Assembly (NCBI RefSeq): GCF_018691265.1 | Contig: NW_024881313.1 | Location: 12,476,501-12,540,500 of the forward strand | DNA length: 64,000 bases | Reading direction: 5' to 3' | DNA from: Tyto alba | Taxonomy: Eukaryota > Chordata > Aves > Strigiformes > Tytonidae | Shown: piece after piece, positions 13,901 to 26,252 of the stretch | How the letters are laid out: the number at the start of each line of letters is the position of its first letter | Position numbering within the stretch: the stretch's first letter is position 1 | Position numbers and translations under genes: made by a program | The notes under the pieces: model-generated | What the model was told of the DNA's origin: nothing | Database searches by the model: none | Seen by the model: only the letters and a program-made list of their open reading frames with translations

Positions 13901-16900
13901 TTTAGGTATTTTGTTAATTTGTAAGAAGCAGTAATATCCCTTCTCAGTTTTCATTGGTTTAGGTTAAATGTACATGTATTTGTGTAGATGTATGTTAATA
14001 TGAATGTCTGTACGTATGCATGCTGGGGATATGTAGAACAATATGGAGTCCTGAAAGAACAAGAAAAGGATGAATTTTTAGAGTTTTGAAACATAAAATG
14101 TCACAAAACTTTCATCTTCTTAATATAAAAACCAACCAACCAAACCAAACCAAACAAAAACTGAGGTGAAACCTATTTTTGACTATGGAGTTTTACCACA
14201 GGAGCACTGTCATTCGGAATTTTAAAACTCAATCGCTTTGCATTAAATAGCACCACAGATTAAATTAAAAGGGGGAAATCCCTGTGTATTACCACTAAGA
14301 TAGTTCCATGTGCATTTATTTTCTTCATACAACAGAGAGAAAATATACCTGAGATTTTTGTGCATACAGAATTTGTTACCAGATGCTGGAATGAGAAGGT
14401 TGGTAGTGGTCTTTACTGTAGTTTTACAAAATAGTTGAATGCTTTAGACATAACATTTTATATCCAGGAAGAGTTAGGATGAAAAAAAAAAAAATATGTA
14501 TGAAATTGAAAAATTATAGTTTATCATATATCTTGCCATTTTCCCAGAAAATAAGTTTCTGTCATGTTTGTTAGAAAAAATTCTAAAATTAAATTTTTAT
14601 TTTTTGTAATAAGTAATATTTTTAGGAAAATATTTAATCTTCATAAGACATATATGAGGAAATGTCACATTTTGAAACATTACTTTCTACAGAGTTGTCT
14701 TAATCTTCTCTCTCTTCTTCAGACCCTCTTCTGATCCTGGGATGGCGTAAGATGAAAGAACCTGTTTTTAGCTGTCCAGAGGAGGATTGCCTAATTTGAG
14801 GAAAGATCTTAAGCTATAGAAACTGGTACCATAAATATATGTGACAAAGTCTTCCATTGGAAATAGTAGTCTTCCAGCAGAAAGCTCTGCAATCGGATAT
14901 CCTAGAAACCACAACCAACTGGTGAAACTTGCAGTACTCACAGAGCTGTTGCTGTGCATTAGGCTCACAGGCAGCGCCTACCAAGAGTGCTTCAGGAAGA
15001 TTTAAATCCAGATGTAAGCACACAGTAAAACCAAGTATTAATAGAGGAAAAAAGACAATCAGGAAGTGATGAAAAATGTAGGGGCGGAGTCTGACAATCC
15101 TGCCTGAAATCCTGCCTTTCTGGAGAAATTATTCTCTGTATGAAACAAATGTGAAAAAACAAGGAGTTAAGTAATCAAGAATGCTTCTCAGCCCCACCAG
15201 CTCAACCCCACAAGCAGATACTGACCTCCCTCTGTTTATATTCAGCTTATTTTCTATTCCCTGGCCCAAGTGCACAATTCTTTGGACTGGTTGATAGTTT
15301 GCTCATCTACAGCACCTAGCACAAGGATTCCTGGTGTATGAGAAAAGCTGCTGGATGGTGCTGGTAGTGTCACACACTCCATGGAGGACCATTTCTAGGT
15401 CACAGCTTATCAGTTTGACCTTTTTCCCAACTTGTCATGAAAATGTTAGGAGCTTCCATTGTCCCAAGAGATTGGCAAAATCTGCATTGATTTCTAGGGC
15501 ATGGAATAATCTATTTCACACTTTGTTGATTATCCACTAGTACAGTTGAAAAATAGTTACCTAGAGCATCTGTTTAAAACCATAACCTGCCTTTTATCCT
15601 AAGCCTCGTAGCCCATTTCAAAATTCATGAGCAGTTAGGATACCTTGTGCATCATGTTGAAACTATATACATTCAGTTAACAGTGCCCAAGCTAAGAAGT
15701 TGAAAGCATGTTGCCAACAGGAATTAGGAAAGATAAACAGGAATTACCATGGAAGTCTTGAACATGGTTTTATCTATATGGGTTACTGTCGTCCTTTTGC
15801 CATGACAGTCTGTAGTCCTGTGTTTCCAGTTCTACCATATGATTTGGGTCAAAAGGAACAAAACACCAGTATTTTTAAAAGGTCAGCTTGGGTGGTGGTG
15901 TATGACATATTTCAGTTATTTAGTTGTATGACTTACAAAACTTCATCCTTCTCTGTCTATCAGGTTGAAACTAATGATGACACTGAGTGAACCGAACATA
16001 AGTTAACAAATTAAAAAGGTAGCACACGGTAAGCATAGGTAGCCAATGAGATCCATTTACTAGAACAAGTTCAGACAGCCTGGGAGGTCAAATGTGTACT
16101 GTGGTGCTTAAAATTAGTGGATAGTATTAATGCAGAAGTAAGTATCCTTCCTGAAGGCTATCAATGAGAGTACAATAAATAAAACGTTACTATTTGTAGC
16201 TACATAGGGATACTGTTAGGAAAGCAAGAATATACATTTATTTCTAGTCCTCCTCCAAAAATAGCATTGATTAAAAGTGGTTTTGATTATCATTTTTTCT
16301 TTATTTTTCTATTCTGAACACTGGAATGAGAGGTCACACATCCATCCCTACATACACATGAGGGAAAAATAATGGATCTTATAAATGAAAGCTTTAATTT
16401 GTCAGCTTACATCCAGAAAATTATATAGTTACTAAGAGCATTTGGCTTTTAGTTGTTATTCTGTAAGCAAACTGATGGCTCCATTCCTAACAGAAAAGAG
16501 TTTACTTGTATAAGGAAAAATTAAAAAATCATAAATGTTGCAAACTGAGTAAAAATCAAATACAGGGTAAAGCAGCTTCTCAGATTCTGAATTGTCTGCA
16601 TCAGGTTGGAGGGGAGCTACACTAATTCAAATATATTGTTTGCGTGTGAGAAACTCTGTCTTCAGAGATAACAAATACCATAAACATCAATTTGATTGTA
16701 TATATATACACATTGATATTCATACATATATGTACATGAACACATTAATTTCCTCCTTTATGCCTAATCTTTTTTGTAATTTATAAATTCTGTCAGAATG
16801 CATACATGCACACACAGAGAATCAAACACAGACTCAGAATTTACATATTGGAGAAGATTGAGCATGAGAGAAAGCATATATGTTAGCAAACATGCCTGAC

Positions 16901-19900
16901 TGGTTTACAGCACAAGAACTGAGAAGAAAATATCTTGGGGAATTTTTAAGCCAGCTACACAGAAGATACACCATGCAGTTGTCCTACCTGATCAGCACAC
17001 TTGTACCAAGGGAGCATGCAATTTCAGCTGAGGTCTTATATTAAACACTGAATTGTTTCAGGGGTAGATTGGTGAATAAAAAAATCTCAGGAAAGCAATG
17101 ATGGTCATTTTGGATGGTCTTGAATCTTCCTGGAATAAAGTACACTACTTTTTACTCTATAAACAGATCTCAAGAGGGGAAAAAAATCAAAACAAATAAA
17201 CTAAAAACCTTTGGAAGAAATGCCTGCAAATTTTGAGAGATCAAATTCTGCATTGTAGTCAAAGAAAAGTAAGATGGTAATTGCAGTAAAAACAATCATC
17301 CTGGAGAAAAATAGAATTAAATTAGCAGGTAAATTCTGAGGAGAGTAATATGCATATAATTTTTAAAGGGAAGAAAACATAATAATAGAAAATGGTAAGT
17401 ATGATGACCTATGACAGTGACAAGCAGGACAAACCTAGTGGATTGAATCTGGCTGAAATGCTGTAGCAGCTTCTCATTCACATTTCTCCCTTGATAATCC
17501 TTAACAGAGGAAATGTTGACTTGCTTAAACATTTTTGTGCCTACATTAGAGTTAGTAAAAACCTTTCAAATAGAAAAGATGCACCTGTGTTTAGAGTCTC
17601 CCTGTTTCTTTCCCTTCTTCACAGTATCACCTCTTTATCTTTTTGTCGTGTCTTTCTGAACAGGCTGGAGATTAATTTTGTAAAAAGGCTTTGCTTGCAA
17701 ACCAATTCCTTATCTTCACTCGTCCTAAAAATAAAGAGAGAAAAAATAGGTAGGTTTAAACGCCTAGGTTTTTGCTCTGCTGAAACTGAAAATGTTTCAC
17801 TGAAAAAGCTTGACAGAAACATCTGGTCTTCTTGTCAGTGCAGGTTTCTTTTTTATGCTTTTCAGTGTAGCTCATTCCAAAGGAGATAAAATAGTGATGT
17901 CTTTTTAAGCTGGTACTGAGGTAATTGGAAGAGAATGTAATCACTATCAAGAGGGAAGAAATATAGAGGGAGTAGAAGAGAACTACCTCTGCAACAGAAG
18001 GCAGGATGTAGCTACTTGATATTAGGCTCATCCTGAAAGAGAGCCAGGAGACTGAAGTGAAAAGCATAAGCAGGTTATTAATGAAAGATTTCTCTTAACA
18101 ACATTTTCATGCATCACCTTGAGCACTACATTTATTTATAATATGGGGTTAATGCATTTGGTAATAGAAGAACACAGATATTTTGGTAAATGGACAGTAA
18201 AGAAAAATGGAATCTGAAGCAACAGTGACAAGTGACACCAGAACTGATTAATACTGTGTAGTCTGAGTGTACAAACAGACTGAGGTTATGTCTACACCAC
18301 AAACTGTTGTACAGTATAGAGACATCACCCATTTAAAGCTCCACTGTGCTGAGGTCTGCAGTGTTGTTATATGCTGAGAGGCTTTTTGAACTATTAGTTC
18401 TATCTACACTCACATAGATACTTATAACACTTGACTGCAGTATAGAAACTCTTCTTTCACTATTTTACAACATAAAATATCATGCACATAGGCTTTGTTG
18501 TGAATATTTTTGTTTCATTTATCTTCCCATATCTCCAAATATATTATTAATTTTTATTTCTGTCTTATTGTAATGTTACAGTTGCCCTTCTGTTCCCGCA
18601 GTAATACATTATTCTAGCTGGCAACTTTAGAGGGTGCTTGACAAGATATCAGAATATCAGGAGTTAACAGTAGTGTTCCTGATGGACATTGCTAAAACAT
18701 TGCAGTCCACAGTGAAAGGACTTAAACTCTGATCCCCGACAGGAGTCCGGGAACTGGAGAACACTCTTGTTCTGACTCCATCAAAAGACATAGGTTTTGG
18801 GTGGCAGTCTGACTTCTCTATTTCAATAAGTAATCATTTCAGAAAAACAGAAAGCAAAAGAGGAGACCAAATGAGTAACTTTAAAATAGTTCCTATTAAA
18901 GTAAATGGGCTGTAGTTCTGATCATGGTTTAAGGGGTTCTAAAATCTCAAATTTACCTGTGCAGAGAAATATTCTGACAAAGGCTAAACACAGCAATTTT
19001 TAATTCACTTTTGATTTGATTTGGTGTTTTATATCTGATTATTGGTGGGACGTTCTGTTGATCCTTTAGCAAACAAGACCTTCACTTGTGTCATGAAGTC
19101 ACTGCCTGCAGAGTTTTGTTTTGATGTGCCCATCTCTGTGCAGCACCAGTCTCTTCAAGTCCAGACTATTTATTCTGCAACCATGATGCCTCCCTCATTT
19201 TTATTAGTACAATTGGTTGCTGGACTGTGTGGTAATCCAGAATGAAGAATTATTCTTTAACACACCAGAATCTCAGATGACCCCACATTGTCATATGTCC
19301 ACTTATAACACAAAATAATTCCTCAAATCCTACCAGGAGTCACCTGGATTATACAGATATAAATGGAAGGGCAACTATAATAACAAATACAAGTAACAAA
19401 ACAAACAAATGCAAAGATACTAGAAAATTAGTAAATCTGAATTGTCCGTCTAAAAGCATTTGCACGTTTGTTGTTGTTGTTATTAAATAATTGTCAAAAC
19501 ACAAACACTATCATAATGGTCCCTACAATCTTGAACTACAATTTACAGAGATCCCTTGTTTCCATAAAGGGAACAGAGACTAATTATCAGTGAAGAGCAG
19601 GGGGAAAAGTTAATTAAGCCAAAATCTGGAGGAACAGAAGTGTGTGTTTACACAATTTGGTCCTTATAGGATTGTTTTCCAAAGACAGAAGGAGTTTGTT
19701 TGTATTAATAAAAATGGCCTGTTTCTGATTCCAGACATTCAGCTTTGAAGGTTTAGTTGATTCAAAATTCATGGAGCTAGAATTATGCATATGTGAAGAT
19801 GATGTTGTCCTTTACACATGTTTGTCCATTTTTAGCATTCACATCTTGACATTCTAAATGTATGATAATGTTACATTTTTAAATAAATATCTTTTAATGA

Positions 19901-20499
19901 AAATATATTAGATCAACATTCATATTAGCCAAAGTGTAAAAACTGAAGGCATCGTAGGCACTGAACTACCCTGATAACCAATACATAGAAATACTTCAAG
20001 TTCAGCTTTTAGATGCAGTCCTCTAATACATTATTTTTTAGTATAAATATTAACTTGTTAAGAGTTACTTTATGAAAAAACTTGGACAGAATGTTGCTGT
20101 GCTATGGTTTGGGCTTTTTGAAGGCAGAAAAAAGTTCTAAAAAAAGGAATAAATAAATTATTCTGGAATCATCTACCCTCCTGCCTCCATTTTCTCTGTC
20201 ACTGCCTGATGTACACAGTGTCTCGGTGTACTTACACTTAGTAAGTGGATAACTGCTCTTTTTCATATTTTTCCCTTTTAAAAAAGTATAATACATTAGT
20301 TTGTTCTAGAAAATGATCTTGAATTCAAATGTAGTGTCTGAATCACAGAAGATATATAATTTCTGTGTATCTCAGCCATTGGAAGTACATTACTGAAAGC
20401 TTGACACAACAGCAACATATATGCAAAATAATAAAGTTGTTCCTGTTGTTGGTATGTGAAATAAGGGGTAGAAGAACAGGATTTTCCTTTTCATAAAGT

Positions 20500-20960
20500 T
20501 TTAGTTTAGTGATTAAATTCTTACAGCTTAATCCTAGTCATATATTTAACTAAATTAGCAAGCAAGATCGGTAATTAGTTAGCTAACAGGCATTAACATA
20601 CCTAATGGCAGTTATGAATAAAGAAATACTAATTAAAGTCTTTGAATTTTCCTGAACTGAAGTAAATAGAAGGTTACCAAAAAGGAACCCAGTCATCTGA
20701 AGACACTCAAGGACACATGAGCTATTTGACTAAGGCAATTGCTGTTTGGTAATCATATGACAGTAGTTATCCAGATCTTACATATGCAATGTTAAATAAA
20801 GCTCTGCCTAAACAGATGGGCTGTTGTCTGATCTCTCTTGAAAAGCATCAAAAGTTCTAATTAAGGGCAGTGGTATTAACAGAAGGAAGGTATGCTTTTT
20901 TAATTAGCAGGTTGCACATTTCCTATTAGAGAAGGAATAATATTACCTAGGATAATTAGA
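20500..20960. promoter_or_regulatory. possible noncoding regulatory block rich in TAAT sites
   Basis: The segment contains many homeodomain-type cores in a short span, including GGTAATTAGTTAGCTAAC near 20570-20588, ACTAATTAAAG near 20629-20638, TTTTTAATTAGCAGG near 20897-20911 and GGATAATTAGATAG near 20950-20963. A TAATCC core (bicoid-class type) lies near 20529. Such clusters are common in conserved vertebrate enhancers, but AT-rich DNA also produces them by chance. Only a cross-species alignment could tell, so this is a weak call. Confidence 0.2.
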
Positions 20961-21096
20961 TAGAAGGGACTGTGAGTTTGGTAACTTCACCTGACTGGAG
21001 AGCCAATGGAAGATTTTGGTTTGGAAATGGATCCTGAGATGGTTAAATATTTAATGTAATAATTGAGATTTTCTTTCCTTTTTAAATACTACAGTT

Positions 21097-21122
21097 AAAA
21101 AAAAAAAAAAAAAAAAAAAAAA
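21097..21122 (+). repeat. poly(A) run, 26 bases
   Basis: An uninterrupted A26 run. There is no AATAAA within 30 bases upstream and no recognisable retrocopy body, so I treat it as simple sequence. A pyrimidine-rich stretch ending in ACAG precedes it (21066-21094) and mimics a splice acceptor, but no exon follows. Confidence 0.85.
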
Positions 21123-22052
21123 GGACGAACTTCTGCTAAAGATTGTATCTCTTTTGTATCTTGTTGAAGTAAAGGTAACTGAGAATGAAAACTGATAGAC
21201 CTACAGCGATATTTAATAGCATTATTCTTCTAATTTGTTTGGCTTTGGATTACAGTGGCATTTTTCCAGACTGTTGGTGCTGGAGTGTTCCTCATTTTTA
21301 TTGACTAAAACAGTACAGTTTGGAAGAATTGATTTATTCTTTGAGACAAAATGGAGTATCACTTGGTCAAAGTACCATAGTATCATTTAATTGGTATGGA
21401 TGAATGAAACAGAGTAAAGAGAGGAAGAGTTGTAGGGACTATGGTCTTTCACATGACCTGTTAAAATATCCCTGGCTTTTAAAAATATATTTTTTTATTA
21501 ATAAATATCAGTGACTCAGCCAAAATGTACTTCCAGAATTAAATGTTCTTGTATACACTACAATGAAAGAATAGGTGAAACAGATACCATCATAACCACT
21601 TTTTTTTCTTGCAACATCTCCTTTTGCATTAAGACTCTTCTCTCTTTGTTATGTTTCACAATTTGAAGAAGTACCTTTTAGCCAGTGGCATATGGAAATA
21701 CACATGTATATTAACTTACAGAACAGAGCTAAAAATCAAGCAAAAATAGTAATGAAGGACTTATGTTGCAAATAGCTTGCAGTACAGTGAAGTACATACC
21801 TAGAATCAGTGATGGCCTTATATTCTAATACAGCTAAGAGCCATATTGAACAGACACTTGCACTAAGCCCATTGAAAGCCTGAACTAGAAAGCCTGATGT
21901 TGACACCAGCTCTTTGAAACTTGACATATCTCTTGGTAGTTGAATAAACAACTTTTGATCTTGAATATGGACAAACAGAAAATTTTATTTTTTGATTGAC
22001 CTTGTTTGGCCGTTTGTGATCTCTGCTGCTGCTTTTTTGTTCCCTCTCAAGC

Positions 22053-22096
22053 ACTTATTGCAATAAGTAAAAACAAGCACTTGTTTTTACTTATTG
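22053..22096. repeat. compound perfect inverted repeat (fold-back)
   Basis: The 8-mer ACTTATTG or its complement occurs three times: 22053-22060, inverted at 22061-22068, and direct again at 22089-22096. The first two make a 16-bp perfect palindrome. The second and third lie in a 17-bp perfect inverted repeat (22061-22077 against 22080-22096) with only two bases between the arms. Two alternative hairpins or cruciforms therefore share the middle arm. A 17-bp perfect match at such close spacing is not expected by chance in 64 kb. It could arise by template-switch mutation or be a remnant of a small fold-back element. No flanking target duplication was established. Confidence 0.95.
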
Positions 22097-22591
22097 TCAT
22101 TACTGGTTGCTTTACACATTGATAAACCGATTGAATATATAGGTGTTCTGCTGAAATTAAAAGAGAATATGCACATCTCTAATGATAGAAATAGAACTAT
22201 CTAGCTCAGCTGCCATAACAGGTAGACGTTTTCCCTTTAAACTTTTTATGGAAAATAAATTATGTGTTAGACTGTACTTGATGCTAAAATGTTCTATCAC
22301 ATTTCAGTTAATTTAAGATGAATTATTATAAAATATTATTAGTCTTCTTCTGTGTTCCTGTTAGGTTGTAGCCCATATAAAATTCTCCAACTGATGCAAT
22401 TTTTCATTTGTTTCCATATCTTAATTAGATTGTCAGGACACTGTAGATCCTCAGCTAGAAACAGCGTTTAGAATACAGTCATATATGTTAATTATTTGAA
22501 AGTTTAGTTGGAGATATAAAGGAAAGGAACTGAATATGAAATATATATTGCTGTCACTATAAGTGAATGCTTTTGGCCTTAAGTCTGCATT
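22097..22591. other. AT-rich spacer, nothing recognised
   Basis: Roughly 500 bases of AT-rich sequence without an open frame of note or a recognisable repeat, between the inverted repeat and the CR1 tail. Confidence 0.6.
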
Positions 22592-22790
22592 TCATAGAAT
22601 CCCCAAATAGTTGAGACTGGAAGGAACCTCTAGTTCAAACCCCCTGATCAGAGGAGGGTCAACCAGAGCAGGTTGTTCAGGACCATGTCCAATTATGTTT
22701 TGGATATCTCCACAGATGGATACTTTGCCACCTTTCTGAGAAATCTGTTCCTGTGTTTTTTTTGCAATTAAGATGTTTATTTTGAAGAAA
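22592..22790 (-). mobile_element. CR1 3' fragment, old, minus strand
   Basis: The order TTTCATAGAATCCCCAAATA, GAGACTGGAAGGAACCTCTAG, AACCCCCTGATCAGAGGAGGGTCAACC, GAGCAGGTTGTTCAGGACC and TGGATATCTCCACAGATGGA (given here as separate pieces) follows the inverted tail of the CR1-C/D-like avian groups. Divergence is clearly higher than for the CR1 at 8310, and homology fades after the CTGTTCC motif near 22755. No coding motif survives. It abuts the LTR that begins near 22850. Confidence 0.85.
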
Positions 22791-22849
22791 GGGCCATCTT
22801 TCACTGGAAAATATTCCAGACCTATAAATCTGTGTTAAAAATAAGTACT

Positions 22850-23421
22850 GTTATGTCAGATTTACAAATGTGTGAAAAGAGGATCAGGGTCTTGACCCCC
22901 AGAAGGAAAATCTTATTGGAAAATGTTGTTGCTAGGAGCTGATGGACTCTCCAACTCCCCATGTCCTGCCCTTGTGTAGGTGCACAAGGAGCTGAGAGGG
23001 AGCAGAGCCAGAGCACTGGACCAAAATTAGCCAATGAAATATCTAATATCATGTAATGTCATGTTCATTATATAGATAAAGGTTGGCTGGGAAACTGTCT
23101 GTCTCTCTTCTGTGATTGAAATTTTGGGATTGTCCTTCCTCTGGGATCCCTAGCCAGGAAAGGGCTAGACATTGGTCAGTGGGTGGTGAGCAATCGCATT
23201 GTGAATCACTAATGTTTTTATTATTATTATTTCTTGTTCTTGTTGTTGTTGTTGTTCTTCTTCTTATTATTATTATTTTCCATTTCCATTGTTAAACTGT
23301 TTTTATCTCAACCTACAAGTCTCCCTTTACCCCTCCAATTCTCTCCTCCATCCCCCAGGGCAGGGAGGGTGAGTGAGCAGTTGCGTGGTGTTTGGCTGCC
23401 ACCCAGGTTTAAACCAGGACA
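22850..23421 (-). mobile_element. solo LTR of an avian endogenous retrovirus, minus strand
   Basis: Read on the minus strand from 23421, it begins TGTCCTGGTTTAAACC, then has CTGCTCACTCACC, GAGAGAATTGG, GGTTGAGATAAAAACAG, an A/T triplet-rich tract, CACAATGCGATTGCTCACCA and a TATA-containing CTTTATCTATATAATG. Near 22980 it carries CTCAGCTCCTTGTGCACC. The same order occurs in the LTRs at 30029 and 46355. In this LTR type the TATA region starts U3-driven transcription. No gag, pol or env sequence adjoins it, so it is a solo LTR left by recombination between the two ends of a provirus. The distal end near 22850 is unclear because the last 100 bases diverge from its relatives. Confidence 0.85.
23219..23279 (+). 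repeat. TTA/GTT/CTT triplet-rich tract inside the LTR
   Basis: Short runs of TTA, then GTT, then CTT and TTA again. The related LTRs have AAT-type triplet runs at the same internal position, so the tract is an expandable part of the LTR rather than an independent microsatellite. Confidence 0.85.
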
Positions 23422-26099
23422 ATAATCATCCCAAAAAACATACGAGAAAAAAAATAAATTATAAAAGACATATAAAAGTACAGTAACTCATCAAGATTTC
23501 CTATCCAAAGGTTTCTGTAATGAAACCCTTATAAAATAAGATATAAAATTGGGTAATTCTATGTTTCTCATACTACCTAATAGACAAAAGTATTTGAAGA
23601 CAGTAATTTGAAAGAGATGTAAAGAAATTCTCAAACTTTAAAGTGCATTCATGTTCTTAAGGGTGCCGAGCAGATAAAATCCATATCTAATGTATTCTGT
23701 CCTTGAAATATTGTGTATAAGGAATGAAACAGACCAAAATTTGTTCGTAACACTTAAAGGGAAGTAAAGGATTAAATTAAATGTAGTATACACATCTGAA
23801 TTTACCATATTTTGACCAAATGCACTAGAGACCAGATGAAAAATTTGTTGACACTTACAAAATTCAGAATTTCATATGCTGTTGGGAAATACATGAGATT
23901 AAGTGTTTTTAAGTTGAAGGAGAAAGCATGTAATAACTCTTCCTTTTTCAAATGTTTTGCTCCACGAATAGCAGTGTTTAGCTGTGGTTACTATTCTATT
24001 ACATTGCAATTTAAATTAGAAACTTAAATAGATCCACTTGTAGGAGTCATAGTTCAACAAAAGACTCATCATAATAAAGTAACTGAATGGTTTTTATCAT
24101 AATGAGCTCAAGTATTTTTCATATGGACATGTCTATTTTATATTCAGATTTCTAAAATTTATCAGATGATGTCCTGTTCTTTACAGAATAATCCATATTA
24201 AGCTGCAGTTTCAAGAATTCAGAAGGTATTTTGTTATCTCCTCCAGAAACACAGATTTTGAACATTGAATACCTTGACCTTTGTTGTTAATGATTCAAAA
24301 AATAGTAAAGGCATCTCTCATGCTTTTGAAACATATTTGCTTTGAAACGGAAACCAGGTCTAGAAACTCAGTCAAAAAGACACATTTTAGAAAGTTACAA
24401 ATAATTAAAATGTTGCTATTGCTTTTGTTGGTTGCCTGTTGCAGTAGGTATGATAAATCTTGACATTTTTATGCCTCTTCAATTATAACTTGAAGCCTGT
24501 TTTTACCATAATTATTTAGGTTTTTTATGTATTATTAATTATGTTTAATTTTTTATATCTTTCAAAAATTTTCTTGTTATGCTGAAACATCTTGATTTGG
24601 AGAACATTTGAAAAGTATTCTAAATTCTAGCAAAAATACGAATTGAATTAATTTAGTTAAAACTCTTATTGTTACTGCATCCAGCAAATCTGCTAGGTAA
24701 AGAATAAATAGTTTTCAAATAAGCACAACTCTATTGTAAATATTAACATGTGAAATTTATCTTGATCATGGAGAATAAATTTAAATTCACTACATGAATT
24801 TTCAATGCCAACTGTCATATTTACATGGACATTGTCTGTTAATGCTTAAAGGAATTCAGTAACTACATGTTTCATAGAGAGTGTGAAGCCATGTGGTTCA
24901 GGCCAGAAGAATATAATACTGAAATAAGAGATTCTTTAAAAATATATAATTTTTTTCCCAGAGTCCATGTGACAATTTCCTTTGGTATGAGATATTATTT
25001 GTCATATTAGGAAGGATGTCCTCCTTTACATGACATAATTCAGCTACCTCTCAAGAATGATTCTGCATTCTCTGGATTTTGACACATAGAGAGAGATATT
25101 TGGAAAGATTAAGCCATTTCTTTCTTCTAATTCTATCTATAGCCATTCAATATTCAATAAAAATAAAGGATTACAAGACCCAATGTAATCAAGGGATCTG
25201 AACCCAGCAGTTTAAATTTTCAACTGTCTGTTCCCAACATTTTCAGATGTTGGTCTGTTGAGATTTGTACCTCATTTCCAGGGGACATAAGTAATTCTTC
25301 TTGTGCTCACCAAGCATCATGTAATGAAGTTGTTACATCCTATCTGACATATATAGGCCCTTATATATTGGTTATAAACTCTCTACAGTCTTAAATTCTA
25401 AATAATATTCTGTATCAACACAAATAATCTCTTCAGATACTAGGGAATTCAACAACAAAGGCTACTAAAAGTTAATAACTGCTGAAATTCAGGGCTTTCA
25501 CCCATATTTCCTTCCACTTAAAACAAAAGGGAAAAACTGATTCAGGAAATCAAGTACTGGGTTAATAAAAAGGATAAAATTATGCCACTTACTAGCATGT
25601 GACTGAATGAGGAAGAACTCAGAAAGCCTTCAATTTCATATCCCGGTACTTATGAGACATACTCAGCTTGTAAAAATTGAAGAATGTAAGTGTTTGCTAC
25701 AAAGAGATGTCAAAGAGGCGATAATTGATACTTCACTGTATGACAGATATTTACCTATCAATTATACAAACACAGAGCACTTTCATCTGCCTTGCCCTTC
25801 CTCCTCTCTCTTTTCTTTTTTTTTTTTTTTTTTTTAACATTACTAAGTTTGGATAATTAATTTTTTATCTTTCTAGAGAAAAAATCAGACATCACTAAAA
25901 TATCATCAGTCATGGAAACTTTTTGGAAATAGTGATGGAAGACCATTATTTCTCACACACAGTGGTGCATACGTGAAACATGCCTATAAAGCAATGTAAT
26001 CCTGTGAGTTCTATGGTACCTTTAACTGAATGGTTTCCAAGTGCTGCCAACAAATTTGTCTCACACTGCTCCTTTAAAGCAGCAACATGAGAGGGGAAA
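23422..26099. other. AT-rich noncoding stretch, no gene seen
   Basis: Frames of up to 76 codons only, none recognisable. A T20 run at 25816-25835 ends a pyrimidine-rich stretch but has no exon-like sequence after it. Nothing else is seen. Confidence 0.6.
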
Positions 26100-26252
26100 A
26101 TTTTAGTAAGTTAACCAGTCACAATGTATGGTAAACTGAGCTCATATGACTTGCCCAAGGGTACACAGAAAATCAGTGGCAAAGATGGAACGAGCATTTG
26201 AATCTCCTTAACTTGCAGTCTTGTGATATTGGCACAAGATCATCTTTCTCCA
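26100..26252 (+). mobile_element. MIR-like SINE, degraded
   Basis: The core TGACTTGCCCAAGG, GTACACAG, CAGTGGCAAAGATGGAA and TTTGAATCTCCTTAAC, followed by AGTCTTGTGATATTGGCACAAGATCAT, matches in order the conserved core and 3' part of amniote MIR (CORE-SINE) elements as I remember them; the last string is given as its landmarks AGTCTTGTG and ACAAGATCAT. The tRNA-derived head (A and B boxes) is not recognisable, so the left limit is approximate. MIR copies are ancient, consistent with the high divergence. Confidence 0.75.

Larger units (their letters stand above)
9131..22052. other. long AT-rich noncoding stretch, no gene seen
   Basis: Nearly 13 kb without a recognisable gene or transposon. 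The longest open frame is 132 codons on the plus strand (17491-17889); it has no recognisable domain and is overlapped by antisense frames, as chance frames often are. Simple sequence includes (GT)n at 10884-10900, AT/CA-rich DNA at 16697-16740, a short GTT run near 19469-19483 and an A26 run at 21097-21122. A block rich in TAAT-type sites at about 20500-20960 is listed separately. Confidence 0.6.

Noticed and set aside
17491..17889. 132-codon plus-strand open frame, the longest outside repeats
   Set aside because: No recognisable domain, no clear initiation context, overlapped by antisense frames, composition typical of translated AT-rich noncoding DNA.
21066..21096. Pyrimidine-rich stretch ending in ACAG, like a splice acceptor
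   Set aside because: It is followed directly by an A26 run, which is not exon-like.
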